The notes under the pieces were generated by a model. The model was not told the DNA's origin. It made no database searches and saw only the letters and a program-made list of their open reading frames with translations. The translations under genes and the position numbers were made by a program. Below are positions 55,509 through 63,950 of a DNA stretch of 64,000 bases, piece after piece. Source of the stretch: a bacterium (GTDB lineage Bacteria; Elusimicrobiota; Elusimicrobia; Elusimicrobiales; UBA9959); assembly GCA_021811185.1 (NCBI GenBank), contig JAJZPL010000009.1, forward strand, positions 36,481 through 100,480, given 5' to 3'. How positions within the stretch are numbered: the first letter of the stretch is position 1; the number at the start of each line of letters is the position of its first letter.

Positions 55509-57056
55509 TTAAGACAGCGCCACTAAGTGGTCGAACTGCGAGTGGAACTCTTCGTCCCCATGCATGATAACGATAAGCGCGCTGTTTTTAGAGCGCTCAA
55601 AAATATGCCGCATGATCCCGCTCTTACTCTCCGCGTCCACATTCGCGAGCGGTTCGTCGAATAAGTACAACCCGGCCTTCTTCATAAGCCCCATCACCAC
55701 CTCAACCTTCTTCTTTTGCCCGGCAGAAAGCTCCTCGGGATTCTTTTCAAGACTTGCTGCCAGGGAGAAATCCTCCACCAATCTGTGCAGATAAACCTTT
55801 TGCTCCTGGTCCAGCCCGTCATACCCGACATTGTCCTTAACTGAACCGGGAACGAAAGTATGCGGCGCTATGCAGGCGCTGGTCTGCGCTATCCCGAACG
55901 TTTCCGCCCTCCCGTTTTGCGGCGACAGAAAGCCGGACAGGATATTGGCGACCGTGGATTTGCCGGAACCGTTCTTGCCGCTAAGCAGCAGTTTCTCGCC
56001 TTTTGACACCCGGAAACTAAGGTCCGAGAACACTTTTTTATCGCCATAGCTGAACCCGACGCCCTCAAGCTTTATAGCGCCGTCAACCGCAAGGGCAGCG
56101 GCGTCCGCTCCGGCTTCGGCGCCGAACTCGGTCAACCTCTGCAATGCGATCGAATTTTTCGACAGCTCCGGTATTTTCTGCACAAGCGTCCTCATATTCC
56201 CCACTGCCAGCCAGAAAGCGTTCATAAAAGCCATGAACCCGCCGAAGCTCATCTCGCCTTTCAGGATCGCGTAACCGCAGGCCATCATTACCAGCATTTC
56301 CCCGTAGGACATGAAAATAGTGGCGAACGTGTTGTGTTTCGCGCTGTTTTTTATGCGCCCGCTGAGGCTCGCTATATATTTATCGAACCTCCCGTTTATT
56401 TGCGCCAGCGCGGCGGCCTGCAGCCCGAAAATATTCACGGTACGGTACGATTCCGCGGCGACATTAAGCACTCCGCGCAATTCACCTTCGCCTTCTTTCT
56501 CATCCCTGGAGTGCTTTTTTATTTCCGACCGGTACCTGTTGGAAATTATTATCAAGAATGGCACTGTCAACGCCAGGGCAAGCGTAGCCTTCAAGGAGAG
56601 GAAGATAATTACGCCTAACGCCACCGCGAACGAAACAGCGGCGGAACATACCGAGAAGGAAAGATCTATTGCCGCCGAGGATGCCGACAAAGGTTCGTCG
56701 TAAATCCTGGAAGTGTAATACCCCGTGGTATTTTTCACCACCTGGATGTAAGGCAGCCGGTAATAACTGCCAAGCATGCTGCCGATCAGGCGTTTAAGCA
56801 CCTTATTCTTCAGGCCTTGAACGAACAGCGCGTTCCACAGGGAGAAAAGCCTGAACGCCGTAGCCAGGATCATGAAGGCGACAGTTACGCCCATGAAGAG
56901 CCGGAAATCTTTTTTTATAACCCCCTCGTCAAAGATATATTTCAGCAGGAGCGGGTTAAGCAAAGTCATGACCGCGTCCATGCAGATAGCGCTCGCCAGT
57001 GCCAGCGCGAACGGTTTTGTATATGGCCGGACAATACGCCGCAAATTTTTCAGCAT
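55509..57056 (-). CDS. ABC transporter, fused TMD-NBD (lanthipeptide exporter)
   Basis: LLLSGKNGSGKSTVANIL, EELSAGQKKKVEVVMGLMKKAGLYLFDEPLANVD; 11 nt downstream of the LanKC stop. Confidence 0.88.
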   Translation of the reverse strand: MLKNLRRIVRPYTKPFALALASAICMDAVMTLLNPLLLKYIFDEGVIKKDFRLFMGVTVAFMILATAFRLFSLWNALFVQGLKNKVLKRLIGSMLGSYYRLPYIQVVKNTTGYYTSRIYDEPLSASSAAIDLSFSVCSAAVSFAVALGVIIFLSLKATLALALTVPFLIIISNRYRSEIKKHSRDEKEGEGELRGVLNVAAESYRTVNIFGLQAAALAQINGRFDKYIASLSGRIKNSAKHNTFATIFMSYGEMLVMMACGYAILKGEMSFGGFMAFMNAFWLAVGNMRTLVQKIPELSKNSIALQRLTEFGAEAGADAAALAVDGAIKLEGVGFSYGDKKVFSDLSFRVSKGEKLLLSGKNGSGKSTVANILSGFLSPQNGRAETFGIAQTSACIAPHTFVPGSVKDNVGYDGLDQEQKVYLHRLVEDFSLAASLEKNPEELSAGQKKKVEVVMGLMKKAGLYLFDEPLANVDAESKSGIMRHIFERSKNSALIVIMHGDEEFHSQFDHLVALS

Positions 57057-57067
57057 AGAAGTTTTCC

Positions 57068-59731
57068 TTAGAACAATTCGTCCAGCATGAAATCCGCGGC
57101 TCCGCCGGACTCCAGCCGGTGGAAGAACGACGCTATCCCCGCTGAACCGGAGGCGTAGTCGCAACTGAGGCGCAGAAGCCCGTTGCCGGGGAAAGCCAGC
57201 CCTCTTTCAACTTTGACTCCGAATTTTTCTATCCCCGCCGCCACTTTGCGCGCGGCCTCGATATACTTCTTTTCCCCGGTGAACCTGTACGCGTCCAGCA
57301 GGAACTCGCCTATCCCCGCCAAGCCGTTGCTCCTGCCCGGGTAAACCGTATAGATCCTGTCGCAGGCTATGTAGATCTTTTCCACCAGGTCCGAATATTC
57401 TTTTTTTCCGGTCAGTTTCCAAAGCCTGAGACAGGCCATGCCGATACCGGCGCTGCCGGATTCCAGGTAGAAATAGATGGGACCGTCCGGGGAGGTGTTT
57501 GCCGGCCAGGCCAGGCCGCCGTCCGGAGTGGAAAACTCATGTTTCAGATCGAACCGGAGCGCTTTTTCCGCCGCCTCCCCGAACTCCGCGCTGCCCGCCG
57601 CCTTGCTTAGGCAGGCAAGGAACACGGAAATACCGGAAGCCCCGAAAGCGAAACCTACGGGGGTGGATTTGCCGGATATCTTCCAGCACATCCCTCCGTT
57701 TTCAGCCGAGGCCGAGGCGATAATTTTTTTACCCGCTTCAACGGCCATATTAAGATATTTTGCATCCCCCGACTCCAGCCAGAAACGCAGGTTGGTCATT
57801 CCCCAGCCGGCGGTACCGTTATACATGTCGGGAGCGGAGTAAAGCAGGGGGTGTCCGGTAGTTTTTTCCAACACTTCAGCCGCTTCCTTTTTTAAACCGA
57901 GATCAAGCAGCGCCCACGCTATACCGCTCATGCCCACATGCAGACCTGGGGGATAATTTTCAGCCTGTATATCTTTATTTAAAACCCAGTCCAGCATTTG
58001 CCTGGAGATCTTTTCCGGCGCCGCGTTTTTAAGGCCTTTTAAAACCCCGGCGGCGCCATACGCCATACTAAGCGGATTAGTCTCGAACACCTCGGGCAAG
58101 GCCGGCCAAAGCCTGTCTTTCCGGGAATAATCCGCTACCGACTCCAGATGGGAGACTATCTGCGCGGCAAGCCCGCCGTAATAGCCGGCCCCTTTGGGCT
58201 CCACCCTCAGCGGCATGATCTCCCGCCCTTCACGCATAGCCTTTACAGCCGTTTCAAGCGTGCGCACCGCTTCGGCCGGCTTTATCCTTGCCGCCGGATC
58301 CGGATGCATAAGGCCTAAAATAACGGGACGGAGTTCAGGCGGAAATCCAAATTCGGTAACCAGGCAGTCCAGCCATTTTCCGGATATCCCCGGATTAAGT
58401 CCGGCCATCTGGTTTACCCGGACCAGGGCATAAAGCATGTTCGCCCCGAAAGCGTAATAGTCGTCCTCGAACGACAGTTCCTTGCCGCGGGGCCTGGCCG
58501 GGTCGGAAAAACCGGGCGTAAAGAACCAGGCCGGGCTCGCGGCCCCGCTTTCCCGCGCGCCCTCGAAGTCGATGATCTTGACATCCAGCGAGTCGGGGTT
58601 CAGCATCACGTTATTAGCGGAGAAATCACCGAAGATTATCCCGCGCCCGTGCAATTTTTCGATTATGCCGGCGAGTTTTCTGAAAATATCGATATACTTC
58701 AGGAAAAATTCCCTGGCTTCGGTATAGGTAAACCTGGCGTGGAGCACTATATCGTTCCTGACCGCCCATTTATCCAGCGAGATATATTTATCCAGATATT
58801 CCTGGACCAGGAAAGTGTGCTCCCATTCGCGGAAAAACTCCACGGGGCCGGGCGCGATACCGAGATCCTTTATTTTTTCCAAAACCCGGTGTTCCTTGCC
58901 GAGAAGGCTGACCATATCATGCTCCGGCGCGGACTCATTTATCCAGGGGCGCGCCTCTTTAACTACCACTTTTTGGCCGCTCTGCCCGTCAACGGCAAGA
59001 TAAACGCCGCCTGAATTAGAAAAACCAAGGGAGCTCTCCACCTTGTACCGCCCATTGTTTAAACCTTTCCCTCCGCTTTTTTCGGATTTGAAAAGATCCT
59101 CCACCCATGCGGGCAGGCTGAAATACGGGTGCCTGACATCCGGGACCTTTTCTCCGGAAGGTGAAACCAGCACCGGCGTTTTCTGGCCGTCCGTTTCAAG
59201 CACGGTGTTCAGTTTAATACCGCCATAGCGGTAGTACACGACTTTATATTCTTTGTACCTTTTGTCCGACAATATATACGGGCCGCTGAACTCGGAGGTA
59301 GCTTTCCCCAAAGCCTCCAGCAGCTCCAGGAACTCCTTGTTGTCCGCGGGGTAGACGGTTATAAATTTACCGGCTCCGCCTCTTCCCCATGACTTGGAGT
59401 TAGTCATAGTGAGAACGGTCTTATCCAGCAGGAATTTAAAGGATACGCCGCGCGGCACAAGCACATCCGCTGCTCGCTTCAATATCTCTTCGGCGTCTTT
59501 GCGCCGGGCCGACAGGTGTATCTTCCAGCCCTGCAACTGGAGCCTTGCCGCGTCAGGTTTGCAGTGAAGCCAGACCCCCTTCCGGATTACGTTCCAGCCG
59601 CTGCCCAGCCTGGCTTCGGTCGGCGCGTGAAAGTCCGCTTTGGAGTACGGGTAACGGTCCATGGACTCATAATAGCGAGGGTCCGCCGCGATGTAAGATT
59701 GAAACGCGCGATTGTCTTTTTTCATATTCAT
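57068..59731 (-). CDS. class III lanthionine synthetase (LanKC): lyase + Ser/Thr kinase + LanC-like cyclase
   Basis: N-terminal GWKIHLSARRKDAEEIL...NSKSWGRGGAGKFITVYP; kinase IIFGDFSANNVMLNPDSLDVKIIDFEGA; C-terminal LanC-like GxxG repeats without the Zn-ligand CxxG/CHG motifs. Confidence 0.88.
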   Translation of the reverse strand: MNMKKDNRAFQSYIAADPRYYESMDRYPYSKADFHAPTEARLGSGWNVIRKGVWLHCKPDAARLQLQGWKIHLSARRKDAEEILKRAADVLVPRGVSFKFLLDKTVLTMTNSKSWGRGGAGKFITVYPADNKEFLELLEALGKATSEFSGPYILSDKRYKEYKVVYYRYGGIKLNTVLETDGQKTPVLVSPSGEKVPDVRHPYFSLPAWVEDLFKSEKSGGKGLNNGRYKVESSLGFSNSGGVYLAVDGQSGQKVVVKEARPWINESAPEHDMVSLLGKEHRVLEKIKDLGIAPGPVEFFREWEHTFLVQEYLDKYISLDKWAVRNDIVLHARFTYTEAREFFLKYIDIFRKLAGIIEKLHGRGIIFGDFSANNVMLNPDSLDVKIIDFEGARESGAASPAWFFTPGFSDPARPRGKELSFEDDYYAFGANMLYALVRVNQMAGLNPGISGKWLDCLVTEFGFPPELRPVILGLMHPDPAARIKPAEAVRTLETAVKAMREGREIMPLRVEPKGAGYYGGLAAQIVSHLESVADYSRKDRLWPALPEVFETNPLSMAYGAAGVLKGLKNAAPEKISRQMLDWVLNKDIQAENYPPGLHVGMSGIAWALLDLGLKKEAAEVLEKTTGHPLLYSAPDMYNGTAGWGMTNLRFWLESGDAKYLNMAVEAGKKIIASASAENGGMCWKISGKSTPVGFAFGASGISVFLACLSKAAGSAEFGEAAEKALRFDLKHEFSTPDGGLAWPANTSPDGPIYFYLESGSAGIGMACLRLWKLTGKKEYSDLVEKIYIACDRIYTVYPGRSNGLAGIGEFLLDAYRFTGEKKYIEAARKVAAGIEKFGVKVERGLAFPGNGLLRLSCDYASGSAGIASFFHRLESGGAADFMLDELF

Positions 59732-59799
59732 CCCGCACTGCCCACGCCGGACCGCAGCTGCCGGGCCCCGGCAAACCCGGGGCCGGAAGGCCGAAGGAG

Positions 59800-60591
59800 T
59801 TATTTGGCTTTCGCCGCCTTCACCACATTTACGTCCCCGCCGTACATCGTGACCGACACAAGCGTGCCGTCCGTCCCCGAGAAGTCATTGCGGATCTTGC
59901 CCTTCTCCTTAGTCCTCAACTCCGTCTTAATTTTGGCGTCGGGAGGGAAAGTGAACGTAGCTGTGCCGCCATCCGATTTGACCCTGATCTCCGAAGAGGG
60001 CGTAGTCGCCCAGGCGAGGTCCAGCCCGCCGCAATCCCGCTCCACGGACGCGCCGCTCGTAAGCCCCGTCAGTTTGATCTTGCCGGCGATGCCGGAGATA
60101 GTCAACTTGGAGGGGTTTATATCGCCGCTCATGTTCCCGGCGGTCATATCCAGCGTTAAAGGCCCCGACAGACCGGCAAGGGTCCCGTCCCCGGCGATCT
60201 TTGAAATGGAGACCGGGCCGGAGATCCCGCTGACATCCAGATTGCCGGCGGCCATCGAAACCTCCAGCGCCAGCCTGGACGGCACTTTTATCAGGCAGTT
60301 TGAAATCACGCCGTCATGGTCGTTGCTCCTTTCGATCTTGAGCGTCCGCCCCGAGACCTTCGAAGTCACCTCGCAGACTCCCGCGGCTTCCAGGGGCGAA
60401 ACTTCCACGGCGCCGCCCGTTCCGCCCTCTATGCGTATATGCCCGGCACCGGAACCGAAATACACGCCCGAAAGATCGCCGGCGGGGAAGGTTCCGCCGT
60501 TGGTCACCTTCCCGTTCACCGATACCGAAACGATCAGCGCCAGCATTCCCGCCGCCAGAACTCCTCCCGCGATTTTATATTTGATTTTCAT
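59800..60591 (-). CDS. secreted DUF4097-like beta-solenoid protein in the lan operon
   Basis: Signal/TM N-terminus then repetitive VSGISGPVSISKIAGDGTLAGLSGPLTLDMTAGNM. Confidence 0.65.
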   Translation of the reverse strand: MKIKYKIAGGVLAAGMLALIVSVSVNGKVTNGGTFPAGDLSGVYFGSGAGHIRIEGGTGGAVEVSPLEAAGVCEVTSKVSGRTLKIERSNDHDGVISNCLIKVPSRLALEVSMAAGNLDVSGISGPVSISKIAGDGTLAGLSGPLTLDMTAGNMSGDINPSKLTISGIAGKIKLTGLTSGASVERDCGGLDLAWATTPSSEIRVKSDGGTATFTFPPDAKIKTELRTKEKGKIRNDFSGTDGTLVSVTMYGGDVNVVKAAKAK

Positions 60592-60719
60592 ATCATTTCC
60601 TTTGATCTTGCCCGTTCCCCGTTAAGTCCAAGCCGTCCCCGTCCGCCGCGCCGCGATCACCTGAGTATCGCCGCGGATAACTTTCCCGCATGAGCCGGGA
60701 ATCATCTTATTTTAGTTTT

Positions 60720-60827
60720 TTAATTCCCGTTAGTGTTGTTGCAGTCGTTGCTGATCGTGCTCCAGTCCTTGTTGACGGCCTCTTCCTGCGCGGTTTCCAC
60801 TTTCTGAAGGTCGAGTATAGCGTTCAT
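60720..60827 (-). CDS. class III lanthipeptide precursor, copy 2 (35 aa)
   Basis: MNAILDLQKVETAQEEAVNKDWSTISNDCNNTNGN; ILDLQ leader motif and SxxSxxC core; RBS AGGAG. Not in ORF track. Confidence 0.88.
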   Translation of the reverse strand: MNAILDLQKVETAQEEAVNKDWSTISNDCNNTNGN

Positions 60828-60838
60828 GTTATTCTCCT

Positions 60839-60946
60839 TTAATTCCCGTTAGTGTTGTTGCAGTCGTTGCTGATCGTGCTCCAGTCCTTGTTGACGGCCT
60901 CTTCCTGCGCGGTTTCCACTTTCTGAAGGTCGAGTATGTTGTTCAT
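60839..60946 (-). CDS. class III lanthipeptide precursor, copy 1 (35 aa)
   Basis: MNNILDLQKVETAQEEAVNKDWSTISNDCNNTNGN; RBS GGGAGG; tandem copy with 119-bp period. Confidence 0.9.
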   Translation of the reverse strand: MNNILDLQKVETAQEEAVNKDWSTISNDCNNTNGN

Positions 60947-60980
60947 TTTGCCTCCCTGGATTTTGCTTACACCCGCTACA

Positions 60981-60997
60981 GAGCAATTTTTATGCCA
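60981..60997 (-). promoter_or_regulatory. putative sigma-54 (-24/-12) promoter of the lanthipeptide operon
   Basis: TGGCAT-AAAAA-TTGC-TC, GG-N10-GC; predicted start about 25 nt before the precursor ATG. Confidence 0.78.
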
Positions 60998-61084
60998 GAA
61001 GCGAAAAAACAACTCCCGCGCCGTTGCCATCATTGGGAAAGCGCAATTATCCCGGCAGCGGGACAAGGTAAAAGCCTGTAAATG

Positions 61085-61118
61085 TTTTCATATGAAAATA
61101 TTTATTTTCGTATGAAAT
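61085..61118. promoter_or_regulatory. tandem enhancer dyads (UAS-like)
   Basis: TTTTCATATGAAAA at 61085-61098 and TTTTCGTATGAAAT at 61105-61118, 20 bp apart, about 90-120 bp upstream of the -24 element. Confidence 0.6.
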
Positions 61119-61146
61119 GAAAAAAGAGGGCGGAAAGCCCTCTTTG
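61118..61146 (-). terminator. intrinsic terminator of the M50-S41 operon
   Basis: Minus strand AAAGAGGGC-TTTCC-GCCCTCTTT then TTTC. Confidence 0.75.
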
Positions 61147-61170
61147 CGGTTTCCCCCATGGTTCCGGCCG

Positions 61171-61302
61171 TCAGCCTGCCCAGGGAGGCTCTTTGCCGGT
61201 TACTTTGAGCCAGGGGAGGTGGGCGAATTTTTCGGGGCCGTGGCCGGTGGTAATGGTCTGCATGGAAAAGCCGTTGCCGCCGGATTTTCCGTGGGTCACC
61301 AT
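61171..61302 (-). CDS. possible 43-aa small ORF
   Basis: MVTHGKSGGNGFSMQTITTGHGPEKFAHLPWLKVTGKEPPWAG, between the S41 gene and the operon terminator; no homology recognised. Confidence 0.25.
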   Translation of the reverse strand: MVTHGKSGGNGFSMQTITTGHGPEKFAHLPWLKVTGKEPPWAG

Positions 61303-61342
61303 ACCCGACTCTCACCCATGGCCGCGCGCCTGGCCAGAGCGA

Positions 61343-62812
61343 TTATAGCTGCATGTCTTTTTGCATCCGACGCTTAACGATACTGTCAACAACTAGATCT
61401 TTAACACGCCCTCCGTATGGGCGCAGCAGTGTGTCGTTAAGCACTATGTCCGGAATGATCCCGTGTTTATCATCTCCGGGCAGGGGTTTCCTGGGGAAAT
61501 ACCTGCACGCAGACACAGTATAACGTATCCCGCTGTGCGGCAATGAGAACTTTAAAGCGTTGCCAAAGGCTATAGGCGGCTCACCAGTCTCATAACCCAG
61601 GATCTTCCCTATCTTGTGGTCTCGAAACGCGGCCGCGAAGGCGCTTGCCGATGAATAGGATCCATTGTCTACGACCAAATATACCCTGCCGGAGAAAAAG
61701 TCTTCCGGAACCGGACTTGCGCCTTTGTCACTGTCCGTATTAACCACCTCTCCCAGGTGCGCTTTAAGATACTTAAGTCGAGGGAACGCCCGGAGCAACT
61801 CTTTGGATATCTTGATCTTGCCGTTAAGCTGCGTGACCTTCTCCCGTGAGATATAGGAGAAAATTAAATCTCCCATGCTGGAATCCCCTCCGAGATTACC
61901 TCTGAGGTCCAGCACCAGATCGCGGATGCCTTCAGTCCTCAACCTCTTGAAAATACCGGAAATTTCTTGTTTCTGCTGCTCGGAATTATCGAACGACGCA
62001 TAACTTATCCAACCTACACCGGCTTTATGATAAACGTCCAGACTTACACCGCCACCCTGTGTGCCACTGCAAACCGAAACTGTCCCAGCCGCGTCCGCAG
62101 TATTGAATCCGACCTTTTTAATGGCCCCATCCTTTAAGCGCAATGCCGCATTGAACGATCCAAGTCCGGAGAACAGCCCGCTGAAATCTGACCAGAAAGA
62201 TTGATCGCGCGCAAATTGATAAGCCCGGAACTTAAGCGTCTCTCCCGAGATGTGCTCAAGAACCGGCCGCAGGAATTCCTTGAATGGCGTCCCGTTTATC
62301 GCGATTATCTCCGCACCACCGAATTGTCCGCCTGGATCCCGGGAAATAACAAATCTGCCGTCATTACTGGCCACCGCAAAAGGAAGGAAGCGCTTCTTTG
62401 CGTCCGTTGTATCTATGTCATACCTATAGTTTATTCTGGTATGCCCGTCGCCAATAGCCGCGGCGGAATAGGAAAGCACATAAGCGAGGTCCCGGACCGT
62501 CATACTGCCGTTCGCCGAGCTTTTATTATTAACTTCGGCAATTGTCTGACGCTTCATTTTCACATAAGCATCATGCCCTATGTTAATTTCAACATCCGGA
62601 TGCACACGCTCAAGTGTGGAAAAGAAATCGTCCACATCCCGCAGCGCCGCGCTGCGGGATACACGTTCCGGAGAGAACCGGAACCTGGCTATTATCTGGC
62701 GCAATGGCATTATCCCGGCCCGGTCTATCAAGAGTGCAGCCCCCCAAAAAAGCAAGGCGGCTGCCGCCGTCCCTATGGCGCACAACTTCAGGATTTTAAA
62801 CAACATCTTCAT
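61343..62812 (-). CDS. membrane-anchored S41-family (tail-specific) serine peptidase
   Basis: DLVLDLRGNLGGD, VYLVVDNGSYSSASAFAAAFRD. Confidence 0.85.
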   Translation of the reverse strand: MKMLFKILKLCAIGTAAAALLFWGAALLIDRAGIMPLRQIIARFRFSPERVSRSAALRDVDDFFSTLERVHPDVEINIGHDAYVKMKRQTIAEVNNKSSANGSMTVRDLAYVLSYSAAAIGDGHTRINYRYDIDTTDAKKRFLPFAVASNDGRFVISRDPGGQFGGAEIIAINGTPFKEFLRPVLEHISGETLKFRAYQFARDQSFWSDFSGLFSGLGSFNAALRLKDGAIKKVGFNTADAAGTVSVCSGTQGGGVSLDVYHKAGVGWISYASFDNSEQQKQEISGIFKRLRTEGIRDLVLDLRGNLGGDSSMGDLIFSYISREKVTQLNGKIKISKELLRAFPRLKYLKAHLGEVVNTDSDKGASPVPEDFFSGRVYLVVDNGSYSSASAFAAAFRDHKIGKILGYETGEPPIAFGNALKFSLPHSGIRYTVSACRYFPRKPLPGDDKHGIIPDIVLNDTLLRPYGGRVKDLVVDSIVKRRMQKDMQL

Positions 62813-63825
62813 ACTTTAGCGCTTGAAACCCCGATAAGATCATTAAATTCCCTGCGGCCCTCATGAAAACGGCGCAAGCCTCCGGACAGGCCGATAAAAA
62901 CAAAATAGGCTCCAAGAATAACACGATAACCGCCTGAAAAAAAGTATGAAGGGGACTGCGCCAGGAGAACCAGATCGCCCCAGATACGTTCGATCCTGAT
63001 AAATACGAACCAGAGAAAGTAAGCAGAAAACAACATAAAAGCCAGCAGATACGCATAATGCACAGCGCGCACCCAGGGATTGTGCTTCAGCTCAGAATAG
63101 GTGTCTTTATAAAGCCAGTATCCGTCCGTTCTGAAAAATGGGTTCATATTAAAAAGCATTATCGCTATTATCCAATGCACGGTCTCAGCGGCCGAGGCGT
63201 TCCCGGTCAAAGAGGAGAACAGCAAAAGCCCCAGGATTAAAACAGACTGCAGAATGAAGCCGCCGCAATCTATCATGATCTTAGCTTTCAGACCGAGTTT
63301 ATCTATGCCGGAAACATTTGTGTAAAATGCCGGATAAATAAGGTAGACGGAAAAGCCTATCGGCCTCAGCCCTATCCCTGCAGCCGCAGCGGCGAAAGAA
63401 TGCCCGAGTTCATGCACCAGGCTGCCTGCCATAGCCAGAAAGAACACCGTAAGCCCGTTCGCCGCGCCCGAAAGAGAAGTCGGCAAGGCTTTTGCCGGTC
63501 CGACGACCGTGAGCCATATGCCCCATGATATCCCAAGCATCGCGGGCCAAACAAAATAAATTGAGGTGCGGCCAAGCCTGGCGGCGTCGATGCCGATCGA
63601 ACTCAGCGCTTTCTCCTGCAGCTGAGCCGGGATCAGGCTTATCTTCGGGGAGAAGATCATTCCGAGAACGCCCTTCCAGGTCCGCCCGGTCTTTTCCTGC
63701 AAAGCCCCGATATCCAAAAGCTTTCCGAATATTTTTTCGGGATCCGCCAGGCCGAGGCCCGCCAAGCGATCCATATCCCGTCTAGCCTGATAGACACATA
63801 TTTGGAAAGCTAATTCTGTTGACAC
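62809..63825 (-). CDS. M50-like membrane metallopeptidase family protein
   Basis: SLVHELGHSFAAAAAGI (HExxH), NMNPFFRTDGYWLYKD, multiple TM; GTG start; ATGA overlap with the S41 gene. Confidence 0.8.
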   Translation of the reverse strand: MSTELAFQICVYQARRDMDRLAGLGLADPEKIFGKLLDIGALQEKTGRTWKGVLGMIFSPKISLIPAQLQEKALSSIGIDAARLGRTSIYFVWPAMLGISWGIWLTVVGPAKALPTSLSGAANGLTVFFLAMAGSLVHELGHSFAAAAAGIGLRPIGFSVYLIYPAFYTNVSGIDKLGLKAKIMIDCGGFILQSVLILGLLLFSSLTGNASAAETVHWIIAIMLFNMNPFFRTDGYWLYKDTYSELKHNPWVRAVHYAYLLAFMLFSAYFLWFVFIRIERIWGDLVLLAQSPSYFFSGGYRVILGAYFVFIGLSGGLRRFHEGRREFNDLIGVSSAKV

Positions 63826-63950
63826 TTTCTCGGCTCTTAGACGGTTCAGTTTCTTGCAGGTTCTCGCGTGAAAAATCCGATTCGCATTAGATAGAGCAGA
63901 AAGTGTCCTAAAAACCGTGGCGCTTTCATAAATTGGAAACCGGCCAAAAG

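Noticed and set aside
56558-56575. -24/-12-like TGGCAC-TGTCA-ACGC
   Set aside because: Inside the ABC-transporter coding region, poor -12 element.
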